Assembly (NCBI GenBank): GCA_030628445.1
Contig: DAOVQV010000011.1
Coordinates: 1 to 13,960 of the forward strand
Length of the DNA stretch: 13,960 nt
Direction: 5' to 3'
From: Phycisphaerae bacterium
GTDB taxonomy: Bacteria > Planctomycetota > Phycisphaerae > SM23-33
Shown: positions 7,026-13,270 of the stretch, piece by piece
Layout of the letters: each line of letters begins with the position of its first letter
Position numbering within the stretch: the first letter of the stretch is position 1
Translations under genes and position numbers: made by a program
Notes under the pieces: model-generated
The model's input: the letters and a program-made list of their open reading frames with translations, nothing else
Databases searched by the model: none
Told to the model about the DNA's origin: nothing

Positions 7026-7889
7026 TCAGCCCTCCTGCTGGGGGCCGATCAACTCACGGAAGGCGTCTGTCAGTCTCCTGGTGACAGGGCCGACCTCCCC
7101 GTCGCCAATGACCTGCCCGTCAACCTTGGTCACAGAGATAATCTCTGCGGCCGTGCCGGTCAGAAAGCATTCATCCGCCTCGTAGAGCAAATCCGGACCG
7201 AAATCCTTCTCGACGAGGGGGATTTGAAGCTTCCGGGCCAGGTCGAGAACAACCTTCCTCGTGATTCCCGGTAAGATTCCCGCCGAGGTCGGAGGCGTGA
7301 CCACCTGGGCGTCCTTGACGACGAAAAGATTATCGCCGGTGCACTCGGCGAGGTTGCCCTGCTCGTTGAGCATAATGGCCTCGGCGACTCCGGCGTCGAC
7401 GGCCTCGATCTTGGCGACGATATTGTTGAGGTAGTTCATCGTCTTAGCGGCCGGGGTTAGCATTCGCGCCGAGGTGCGGATCGTCTTGGCGATGATCACG
7501 GCCATGCCACTGTCATACATCTCCCGCGGGTACAGCGCTATGTCATCGACAATGATGAAGGTGTTGGGGTTGGGGCACTTGAACGGGTTGAGCCCCAGCG
7601 TGCCCTCCCCGCGCGTCACCAGAAGACGGATGTAGGCGTCCTTCCGCCCGTTCGCCCGAAGCGTCTCGCCGATCGCGTCGATCAATTCCTGCTTTGTATA
7701 TGGAATCGCCAGGCGAATCGCCCTCGCCGAGTCGAACAGCCGATCGATATGCGCCTGGGCCTGAAAGAGCTTACCGCTGTACGCACGAATACCCTCGAAA
7801 ACACCGTCTCCGTACAGCAGGCCGTGGTCGAACACGGTCACCTTGGCGTTCTTTTTCTCGACGAGCTTCCCGTTCAACCAGACCTTCAT
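7026..7889 (-). CDS. ilvE: Branched-chain amino-acid aminotransferase (class IV PLP enzyme)
   Basis: A 287-residue cytosolic enzyme that interconverts leucine, isoleucine and valine with their 2-oxo acids, using glutamate and pyridoxal phosphate. The fold-type IV signature is complete: FDHGLLYGDGVFEGIRAY at 20-37, the PLP-binding Lys149 in AAKTMNYLNN, AECTGDNLF at 181-189 (Glu182 near the cofactor ring) and GILPGITR at 204-211. LNYLNN-like sequence and the RGEGTLGLNP stretch match the branched-chain type better than D-amino-acid or aminodeoxychorismate relatives, although class IV members are easily confused. The length is typical. GGGAG lies about 5 bases before the ATG. A good promoter candidate sits just upstream, so it is probably transcribed on its own rather than with the GH172 gene. 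Confidence 0.9.
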   Translation of the reverse strand: MKVWLNGKLVEKKNAKVTVFDHGLLYGDGVFEGIRAYSGKLFQAQAHIDRLFDSARAIRLAIPYTKQELIDAIGETLRANGRKDAYIRLLVTRGEGTLGLNPFKCPNPNTFIIVDDIALYPREMYDSGMAVIIAKTIRTSARMLTPAAKTMNYLNNIVAKIEAVDAGVAEAIMLNEQGNLAECTGDNLFVVKDAQVVTPPTSAGILPGITRKVVLDLARKLQIPLVEKDFGPDLLYEADECFLTGTAAEIISVTKVDGQVIGDGEVGPVTRRLTDAFRELIGPQQEG

Positions 7890-7924
7890 GACAGACTCCC
7901 GATCTGACGCCGCCCACAGTGGGT

Positions 7925-7953
7925 ATCATATGCCTATCGAATGACTTCGGCAA
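7925..7953 (-). promoter_or_regulatory. Probable sigma70-type promoter for ilvE
   Basis: On the minus strand TTGCCG (7953-7948) and TATGAT (7930-7925) have the ideal 17-base spacing. The predicted start lies about 30 bases before the ilvE ATG. Confidence 0.5.
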
Positions 7954-7958
7954 TATGC

Positions 7959-7981
7959 GGCGGGAGGTTCAACAGCCCGCC
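7959..7981 (-). terminator. Short GC hairpin after the GH172 gene
   Basis: GGCGGG (7959-7964) and CCCGCC (7976-7981) with an 11-base loop, between the GH172 stop and the ilvE promoter. The position suits a terminator, but no U-run follows. Confidence 0.3.
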
Positions 7982-7999
7982 TGAAGCTTTTGGGCCAGG

Positions 8000-9142
8000 T
8001 TACTTGCCCCTCTGTTTCTTGGCCCAGCGGGCCTTGAGCCGCTTCATCTCGCCCGTCAGCTTGACCTTCTGCGGGGTGATTTGGTTTTTCTTGTCGTACA
8101 GCCAGTTACCCTGATTGTCGCGCAGGACGGGCAGCCGCTTTGCAACCGCGGGCGGCTTGGCCACCCGTGTCGGCTTGGCCGCGTACCAATAAGCCACGGA
8201 TGACATCTCGTTGGCCAGATGATTCCCGTGCCCGTGCTCGATGGTAACCTTGATGTCCTTGTTGAAACGCACGGGGTTTTCGATGTGGTGCACGTAGCTG
8301 GTCTGATATCCGCCCGTGTTGTTTTCGAAGATGCTCGATCCGTTCCGCATGAAGGCGTTGTCCTGCATACCCCATGCCTGGTTGAGGTAATCCTCGCTTC
8401 CCGTACCGTGCAGATCGGGCGGCCACTTGTACCCGTCCACCCAGATCATGTCGTCGCCCTCGCCCCACCATGTGCCCTGGAAGTTGGTAACCGACAGATT
8501 GCACCCGATGTAATGCCCCCGCCCCTTGGTCTCGAGAATCACATAGTTGTTCTCCCAGGGAAGCCGCTTGGTGTTGGGCAAGTTGCTGGCTTCGGGCCGG
8601 TTGACTCTGATTTCATGTCCCCACCCGCCGAAGGGATTCGCCCGGCGAAACTCCGCGTGGAAGTACCCTGTGTTCTTGTGAGGTGCTTCGTCAAGCGTCT
8701 CATAGTCGACGTAGAAGTACTCGCTGTGGACCTCATCCGATTCGTTGATCAGCTCGATCACGCATCGTTTTCGGAACGGCATGAGGGCATAACAGTTCAG
8801 CGCACAATGCTTGTTGAATTGATTCGGCCATTTCGTCGAGGCAGTGAACAGCAGCGACTGGTACGTATTGACGATCCCGTGCCCCAAGCCAAAGAAGTCT
8901 CCCAGCGGAACCAGCACACTGGGAAACTTCGCATCGTCGTAAGTGATCTTCAGCAGACATTCTCTGTAGCGGCCCTTCTGTGTCATCCAGATGTGGGTGA
9001 CAACGCCGGGACCCTTGATGTCGGCCAGGACGGCGGACTTGCCCGCCGGAATTCGCCAGTAATCTCGGTTCCGGCCAGTCTTGTCCCAGGAGGAGCAGCG
9101 GCCGCTCTTGCGATTTCGTATTCTTGTCAGTTCGTTCAGCAT
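8000..9142 (-). CDS. DUF2961 / GH172 family glycosidase
   Basis: A 380-residue protein of the DUF2961 family, now GH172. Characterised members act on alpha-D-fructofuranosyl or alpha-D-arabinofuranosyl linkages (for example difructose dianhydride I). The catalytic region is clear: FQGTWWGEGDDMIWVDG at about 221-237, followed by LHGTGSEDYLNQAWG at 244-258. Glu228 and Glu250 occupy positions corresponding to the two catalytic glutamates of the bifidobacterial enzyme. GPGVVTHIWMT near 44-54 is also typical. No signal peptide is visible, so the substrate would be intracellular. The last ~55 residues are lysine-rich. The ATG overlaps the stop of the upstream nucleotidyltransferase gene (ATGCTGA), and a GGTGGG ribosome site lies inside that gene, so the two are probably co-translated. 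The family is firm; the sugar linkage is inferred. Confidence 0.85.
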   Translation of the reverse strand: MLNELTRIRNRKSGRCSSWDKTGRNRDYWRIPAGKSAVLADIKGPGVVTHIWMTQKGRYRECLLKITYDDAKFPSVLVPLGDFFGLGHGIVNTYQSLLFTASTKWPNQFNKHCALNCYALMPFRKRCVIELINESDEVHSEYFYVDYETLDEAPHKNTGYFHAEFRRANPFGGWGHEIRVNRPEASNLPNTKRLPWENNYVILETKGRGHYIGCNLSVTNFQGTWWGEGDDMIWVDGYKWPPDLHGTGSEDYLNQAWGMQDNAFMRNGSSIFENNTGGYQTSYVHHIENPVRFNKDIKVTIEHGHGNHLANEMSSVAYWYAAKPTRVAKPPAVAKRLPVLRDNQGNWLYDKKNQITPQKVKLTGEMKRLKARWAKKQRGK

Positions 9143-9987
9143 AACCGCCCACCTTTCATGAAAACCTGAAGCGTATCCGCGTAGGTGCCCGGCGTACCCA
9201 CATCATAGGCCCGCCCGTCGATCCGCATGAGGTAGTACTTACCCGACCTCCGCTCAAGCAGCATCGATTGTGCATCGGCCAGACCGACTTCCTCGCCCGC
9301 CGGTCTGTCCTGGCGTCTAAGCTCGGTAAGGCAATTCAGAATCTCGGTCCCGAAGATATAGATACCGCAGTGCCCAAGGTATCTCCTATCGGCCAGGCCC
9401 TCGGTTCTCAGTCGGGTCCCGGCCGTCGCCGCGTCGGGCTTCTCGACGAAGTCGGTGCACTTATAGACGCGATCTGCGATCGGTTCGCCGCGGGCGACGC
9501 CGACGCGGGAAAGCTCCTCCGGACCGACCTCATACATCCCGACCATCGCCACGCCGCCGTGCCGCTCGTACGCCCCGGTAACCTGCGCGACACACGGTTC
9601 GGCCCCGCCCGAGGCAAGACGGACATGATCGCCCAGCAGAAGCAAGAATGCTTCGCGGCCAAGGAAATCCGCGCCACAAAGAACGGCGTCGCCAAACCCA
9701 AGCGGGCGATCTTGAACGATAAACTCGATGTGTGCGGGCAAATCCGCGTCACCGGCCTGGCGGGCAGCGTCGAAGTATTCTTGGAACGTCTCGGCCTGGC
9801 CCGACGAGACGACAAGACACACCTTCTGGACCCCGCCCGCTGCCGCCTCGGCGCAGATCCAGTGCACCACCGGCCGGACGCGACCGGTCTTATCGGCCAG
9901 CGGCAAGAGTGCTTTGGGCACGACCTGGGTGATCGGATACAGCCGCGTGCCCAAACCCGCTACCGGTATCAACGCCTTCGATATCAT
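9136..9987 (-). CDS. GalU-like sugar-1-phosphate nucleotidyltransferase
   Basis: A cytosolic enzyme expected to join a sugar 1-phosphate (most likely glucose 1-phosphate) to UTP or a related nucleotide, giving an activated sugar. The nucleotide-binding signature IPVAGLGTRLYPITQVVPKALLP is at the N-terminus (Arg15 and Lys25 predicted catalytic or binding). Also present are QDRPLGFGDAVLCG, LLLLGDHV, FVEKPDAATAG and, near the end, YDVGTPGTY. GalU-type UTP-glucose-1-phosphate uridylyltransferases match best, but other nucleotidyltransferases share most of these. The frame is open back to 10131, but the first 48 residues of that version lack family character. ATG 9987 puts the signature at residue 10 and gives 283 residues, the usual size. 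Its ribosome site is weak. It overlaps the GH172 start by 7 bases and is divergent from acyP. Confidence 0.8.
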   Translation of the reverse strand: MISKALIPVAGLGTRLYPITQVVPKALLPLADKTGRVRPVVHWICAEAAAGGVQKVCLVVSSGQAETFQEYFDAARQAGDADLPAHIEFIVQDRPLGFGDAVLCGADFLGREAFLLLLGDHVRLASGGAEPCVAQVTGAYERHGGVAMVGMYEVGPEELSRVGVARGEPIADRVYKCTDFVEKPDAATAGTRLRTEGLADRRYLGHCGIYIFGTEILNCLTELRRQDRPAGEEVGLADAQSMLLERRSGKYYLMRIDGRAYDVGTPGTYADTLQVFMKGGRLC

Positions 9988-10012
9988 TCCGCAGATCCGT
10001 TTTGAGACGGTC

Positions 10013-10041
10013 AACATAATGCAGAACCAGCTGCAAGACAA
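10013..10041 (-). promoter_or_regulatory. Possible promoter for the galU-like/GH172 pair
   Basis: On the minus strand TTGTCT (10041-10036) and TATGTT (10018-10013) are 17 bases apart, about 26 bases before the ATG. Each is a 4/6 match. Confidence 0.4.
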
Positions 10042-10050
10042 TAAGTTGTC
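10037..10050. repeat. Perfect dyad of two back-to-back -35 boxes
   Basis: GACAA-TAAG-TTGTC. Each arm forms most of a -35 box, one for each of the divergent genes, so RNA polymerase or a regulator bound here would affect both. Confidence 0.45.
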
Positions 10051-10074
10051 CGCCCGGGGCGGCGACAGTAGAAT
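10046..10074 (+). promoter_or_regulatory. Probable promoter for acyP-CDF
   Basis: TTGTCC (10046-10051) and TAGAAT (10069-10074) with 17-base spacing. The predicted start lies about 12 bases before the acyP ATG, so the leader would be very short. Confidence 0.45.
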
Positions 10075-10093
10075 CTGGTAAGGTGAGCGCTGT

Positions 10094-10369
10094 ATGGCCC
10101 AAGAGCGTCGAACCATCTGGTACTCGGGCACGGTTCAAGGGGTGGGTTTTAGATACACCGCTTCCCGCGTCGCCACACGCTATGATGTAACCGGCCGCAT
10201 CAGGAACCTTCGGGACGGCCGGGTGGAATGCATCGTCGAGGGTCCCATCGAGCAGATTGAAGCGTTCCTGGAAGACCTGGGCGAGCAGATGAGCGGGTAC
10301 ATACGCAACGTGCAGCAGGAAACTACCTCATATACAGGCACATACCGTGAGTTTACCTTCAGCCTCTAG
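10094..10369 (+). CDS. acyP: Acylphosphatase
   Basis: A 91-residue cytosolic enzyme that hydrolyses carboxyl-phosphate bonds of acyl phosphates such as acetyl phosphate or 1,3-bisphosphoglycerate. The conserved SGTVQGVGFRYTA loop carries the phosphate-binding Arg20. Asn38, in GRIRNLRDGRVE, orients the attacking water. Both sit at the canonical residue numbers, and the length is exactly that of the family. AAGGTGAG precedes the ATG by about 8 bases. The last 23 bases overlap the start of the transporter gene, so the two are probably translated together. There is no reason to link their functions beyond that. Confidence 0.95.
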   Translation: MAQERRTIWYSGTVQGVGFRYTASRVATRYDVTGRIRNLRDGRVECIVEGPIEQIEAFLEDLGEQMSGYIRNVQQETTSYTGTYREFTFSL

Positions 10370-11309
10370 GAACGAGCCCAATACCCACGGCGCTGCCGGG
10401 AAGCATACCGCCGCAGCCGACGAGCCGTCTACCCGGGTGCTCCTAAGCGGGGAAGGTATCACAATAGCTTCGATCACCGCCAATGCCGCCCTCGCCCTGG
10501 CAAAGATAACCGCCGGGCTCACATGTTCCAGCCAGACAATTCTCGCCGACGGGCTGCATAGCAGCTCGGATCTTGTTACCGACGCGGCCGTGTTGGCGGG
10601 GCTGCGCGTATCGAAAAAGCCCGCCGACGTGTCCCACCCCTACGGACACCGCCGGGTGGGAACGCTTGTGGCGATGCTCATCGGAGCGTTTTTGCTGGTT
10701 GCGGCCGCGTCCATCGTCACCGGCGCGATGAAGACACTGCGAGATCCCACGGACCGGATGAGTCCTACCTTCCCGTTTTGGTTGGCGGTGGCCTCGGTGC
10801 CCGTCAAGGAACTGCTGTTTCAGCTGACGCGGTGGGTAGGCCGCAGGACATCTAATCTTTCGCTCCTGGCGAATGCGTGGCACCATCGCACGGATGCCTT
10901 CACCTCCATCGCCGCGGCAGCGGGGCTGGGAGGGGTGCTGATCGGCGGCGCGGATTGGTTCTTCCTCGATGCGCTGACGGCCGTCCTGCTGGCCGCGTTC
11001 CTCGTCGTGGTGGCCGTCAGGATCATAAGTTCATCCGCCTCAGAACTGATCGACAAAGCGCCGGACGAAAAAACCTTGGAACGTATCAAATCCGCCGTCT
11101 CGAAGACCGATGGCGTGCGGAGCTATCACGCCTTTCGCGCCCGCAACGTGGGCGGAAAGATCGCCGCGGACATCCACATTCAGGTCGATCCGGACCTGAC
11201 GGTACAGACGGGGCATGACATCGCCACCGAGGTCAGACGGAAGGTTATGGAAGCAAACCCCCACGTCATCGAAGTCATCGTCCACGTCGAACCGGCCGAA
11301 GACTCGTAA
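10347..11309 (+). CDS. Cation diffusion facilitator (CDF) metal/H+ antiporter
   Basis: A 320-residue inner-membrane transporter that exports divalent metals (Zn, Fe, Mn, Cd or Co) in exchange for protons. About six hydrophobic segments are visible (roughly 38-58, 75-88, 104-128, 142-160, 186-202, 207-228). The transport site is predicted from His71-x3-Asp75 (ADGLHSSSD, second segment) and His179-x3-Asp183 (NAWHHRTD, fifth segment). A two-His, two-Asp set is typical of Zn-type members. HPYGHRR precedes the third segment. The C-terminal ~85 residues form the cytosolic CDF domain (HIQVDP, then VIVHVEP at the end). The first ~30 residues are polar and probably disordered. The start is GTG 10347, inside acyP, with a weak ribosome site. 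GTG 10437 is an alternative that would still keep the core. The metal is unproven. Confidence 0.9.
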   Translation: MSLPSASRNEPNTHGAAGKHTAAADEPSTRVLLSGEGITIASITANAALALAKITAGLTCSSQTILADGLHSSSDLVTDAAVLAGLRVSKKPADVSHPYGHRRVGTLVAMLIGAFLLVAAASIVTGAMKTLRDPTDRMSPTFPFWLAVASVPVKELLFQLTRWVGRRTSNLSLLANAWHHRTDAFTSIAAAAGLGGVLIGGADWFFLDALTAVLLAAFLVVVAVRIISSSASELIDKAPDEKTLERIKSAVSKTDGVRSYHAFRARNVGGKIAADIHIQVDPDLTVQTGHDIATEVRRKVMEANPHVIEVIVHVEPAEDS

Positions 11310-11330
11310 GACGCCAAATCCCGGCGCCAA

Positions 11331-12146
11331 CTACCGTCGGTACCGGCGACGCGGACACAGCCCTCTGTTGTAGGGGACATCGGCTTGTGCGATCCAGCGG
11401 ACAAAGTCGCGGAACTTACCGGCCGCCACACCCCAATCGTCGCAGGCGTCCATCTTCTCAACCGCCTCGGTAAGTCCCAGCCCGGCTCGATAGGTGATCC
11501 GGAACGCCTCCTTGATCTGACTTCGGTCCTCGTCCGTCATATCCTCCGCCCGCCGCAGACCCACCGTGTTCAGCCCCGCTATCCGGTTGATCCCGGCAAG
11601 GATGCAGTAGGGAGGTACGTGCATGCTTGTCCCGGAATTGCCCTGGCTCATGCACAGCTCCCCCATCCGGGTGAACTGATGAACAGACACATGGGCGGAC
11701 AGGATAGCTCCCCGCCCGATGTGCCCAAACCCCCCAACCGAAGCGCCGTTGGCGAGAATGACCCCATCTTCGATGATGGCGTTGTGCCCAGCGTGGGAAC
11801 AGGCCATGAAATATATCCTGTCGCCAATGACGGTACACTTACCTTCGCCGGTCGCCCGTGAGATCGTGACGCCTTCACGAAAGGTATTTCCGTCGCCGAT
11901 ACGGACATAGCTGAGAGAGGATGGATCGAACTTGAGGTCTTGCGGATCGCCGCCAAGGGAGGTAAAAGAATCCACGTAATTGGCTTCGCCCAGCGTGGTG
12001 TATCGCCTGACGATCACGTGATTTCGCAGCGTGCAGCCCGGGCCTATTTTCACATCGGCCTCGATGAGGCAATAAGGACCGACCTCCACGTCCTCAGCAA
12101 GTTCGGCACCGGGATCGACAATCGCTGTTGGGTGAATCTTCGGCAT
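11331..12146 (-). CDS. lpxA: Acyl-ACP:UDP-N-acetylglucosamine O-acyltransferase (lipid A step 1)
   Basis: Transfers a 3-hydroxyacyl chain from acyl carrier protein to the 3-OH of UDP-GlcNAc, the first step of lipid A synthesis, in the cytosol. The N-terminal ~190 residues are hexapeptide repeats of a left-handed beta-helix (IHPTAIVDPGAELAEDVEVG, IGPG and so on). PQDLKF is at 68-73. The general base is His121 (SHAGHNA), with His118 next to it, and VHQF is at 155-158, matching E. coli with an offset of four. Two departures are that E. coli His144 is Phe140 here, and that the 'ruler' Gly173 is kept as Gly169, which would permit a long acyl chain. The C-terminal alpha-helical part begins near 196. 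It has 271 residues. GAGGGA lies 8 bases before the ATG. It stands alone, without lpxD, fabZ or lpxB neighbours, converging on the CDF gene. Confidence 0.88.
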   Translation of the reverse strand: MPKIHPTAIVDPGAELAEDVEVGPYCLIEADVKIGPGCTLRNHVIVRRYTTLGEANYVDSFTSLGGDPQDLKFDPSSLSYVRIGDGNTFREGVTISRATGEGKCTVIGDRIYFMACSHAGHNAIIEDGVILANGASVGGFGHIGRGAILSAHVSVHQFTRMGELCMSQGNSGTSMHVPPYCILAGINRIAGLNTVGLRRAEDMTDEDRSQIKEAFRITYRAGLGLTEAVEKMDACDDWGVAAGKFRDFVRWIAQADVPYNRGLCPRRRYRR

Positions 12147-12187
12147 TTGCGCTTTCCCTCAAAGGCACCACCTCGCCACGGGTCGGT

Positions 12188-12216
12188 ATTATCCCGCCCA
12201 CCCTAACCTACCGCAA
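12188..12216 (-). promoter_or_regulatory. Probable promoter for lpxA
   Basis: On the minus strand TTGCGG (12216-12211) and GATAAT (12193-12188) with 17-base spacing, about 40 bases before the lpxA ATG. Confidence 0.45.
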
Positions 12217-12255
12217 CCCCTCGCTTTGACGCCGGCGGCGCGGAACCGGATTTGA

Positions 12256-12284
12256 TTGAACCCGCCGATCTTCCCGGTTAGAGT
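12256..12284 (+). promoter_or_regulatory. Possible promoter for ispA-dxs
   Basis: TTGAAC (12256-12261) and TAGAGT (12279-12284) with 17-base spacing. If it is real, transcription starts near 12291, which rules out the TTG at 12256 as a translation start. Confidence 0.4.
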
Positions 12285-12369
12285 ATTGTTGGGCTTTCGG
12301 GACCGCCGAACGGGCCGTTTGCAAGCTCAGATGACGGCGGCCCTGGCGGGTTTGGAGCCGCCCAAGGAC

Positions 12370-13266
12370 ATGACGCCAAGACAATGCACCGACGAACTGG
12401 GGGCTTTGCTGGCCCCCTACGCTAGGGAGGTCGAAGCTGACCTCGTGCTCTGGATGGTCGAGCCCGACACGCCACCGGAGCTCGCCGAGGCGATGGAATA
12501 CTGCGTCTTGGGCGGGGGTAAGCGGCTTCGTCCGGCGTTGGTGCTTCTGTCCGCCGAGGCCGTAGGTACCCCCGCCCACGACGAACTGACCCGCCGGGCG
12601 GCCGTGGCGGTCGAGTTAGTCCACTGCTACAGCCTCGTGCACGACGATCTGCCGGCGATGGACAACGATACACTCCGTCGCGGGCGACCCACTGCACATG
12701 TCAAGTTCTCCGAGGCGATGGCGATCCTTGTCGGCGACGCGCTGCTGAGCCGCGCATTTGGCGTACTGACCGAGTGCAGCGACCACAAATCGAATCTCCT
12801 CGCCGCTGAGCTGGCCCGCGCGGCCGGGCCCGCCGGGATGATCGCAGGACAGGCCGCCGACATGGGCCTGTGCCGCATTCCCGACGGCCTGGAGGGTCTG
12901 GTTTTCACAAACACCCGCAAGACCGCAGCACTGATCCGCTCCGCCGCTAGAATGGGCGCGATCTGCGCCCAGGCCAACGAACCGCAACTGTCCGCCATCA
13001 GTGAGTATGCCCACTCGCTCGGGTTGGCGTTCCAGCTAGCCGACGATCTGCTCGACGTGGTGGGCAGCGCCGATAAGCTTGGGAAGACCCCCGGTAAGGA
13101 CGCCCAGGCGGGGAAGCGAACTTACGTCGAGCAAGTCGGCCTGGACCAGGCCCGTTGCGTCGCACAGGAGCTAACGGACCAGGCCGTCGAAGCCCTCCAA
13201 CCGTTCGGACCCGCGGGCGAGAAGCTCACGGAGCTCGCCGGACTCCTCACCGAAAGGAACCGTTGA
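12370..13266 (+). CDS. ispA: Short-chain trans-prenyl diphosphate synthase (farnesyl/geranylgeranyl)
   Basis: Condenses isopentenyl diphosphate with dimethylallyl or geranyl diphosphate to make C15 (possibly C20) prenyl diphosphates in the cytosol. Numbered from ATG 12370, GGGKRLRP is at 48-55 and the first Asp-rich motif DDLPAMDND at 92-100. This is the DDx4D bacterial type II form, preceded by YSLVH as in E. coli IspA. GQAADM and the second Asp-rich motif DDLLD (225-229) follow. The frame is open back to a TTG at 12256. ATG 12370 places the motifs where E. coli IspA has them and has GGAG 12 bases upstream. ATG 12331 is the alternative start. The final codons are 4 bases from dxs. Product length cannot be fixed from sequence by eye. 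Confidence 0.88.
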   Translation: MTPRQCTDELGALLAPYAREVEADLVLWMVEPDTPPELAEAMEYCVLGGGKRLRPALVLLSAEAVGTPAHDELTRRAAVAVELVHCYSLVHDDLPAMDNDTLRRGRPTAHVKFSEAMAILVGDALLSRAFGVLTECSDHKSNLLAAELARAAGPAGMIAGQAADMGLCRIPDGLEGLVFTNTRKTAALIRSAARMGAICAQANEPQLSAISEYAHSLGLAFQLADDLLDVVGSADKLGKTPGKDAQAGKRTYVEQVGLDQARCVAQELTDQAVEALQPFGPAGEKLTELAGLLTERNR

Positions 13267-13270
13267 ACCC

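Noticed and set aside
8219..9169. Plus-strand open frame of 316 codons
   Set aside because: Antisense to the GH172 gene, whose catalytic motifs are intact. The translated sequence resembles no family I know.
9268..10005. Plus-strand open frame of 245 codons
   Set aside because: Antisense shadow of the GalU-like gene.
9988..10131. 48-residue upstream extension of the GalU-like protein
   Set aside because: It lacks family features, and its upstream half would overlap acyP and the divergent promoter region.
12256..12369. TTG-initiated extension of the prenyl synthase
   Set aside because: TTG is a rare start, the extension lacks homology, and it coincides with a promoter-like sequence.
12208..12579. 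Minus-strand open frame of 123 codons
   Set aside because: Antisense to the start of the prenyl synthase, with no ribosome site or domain.
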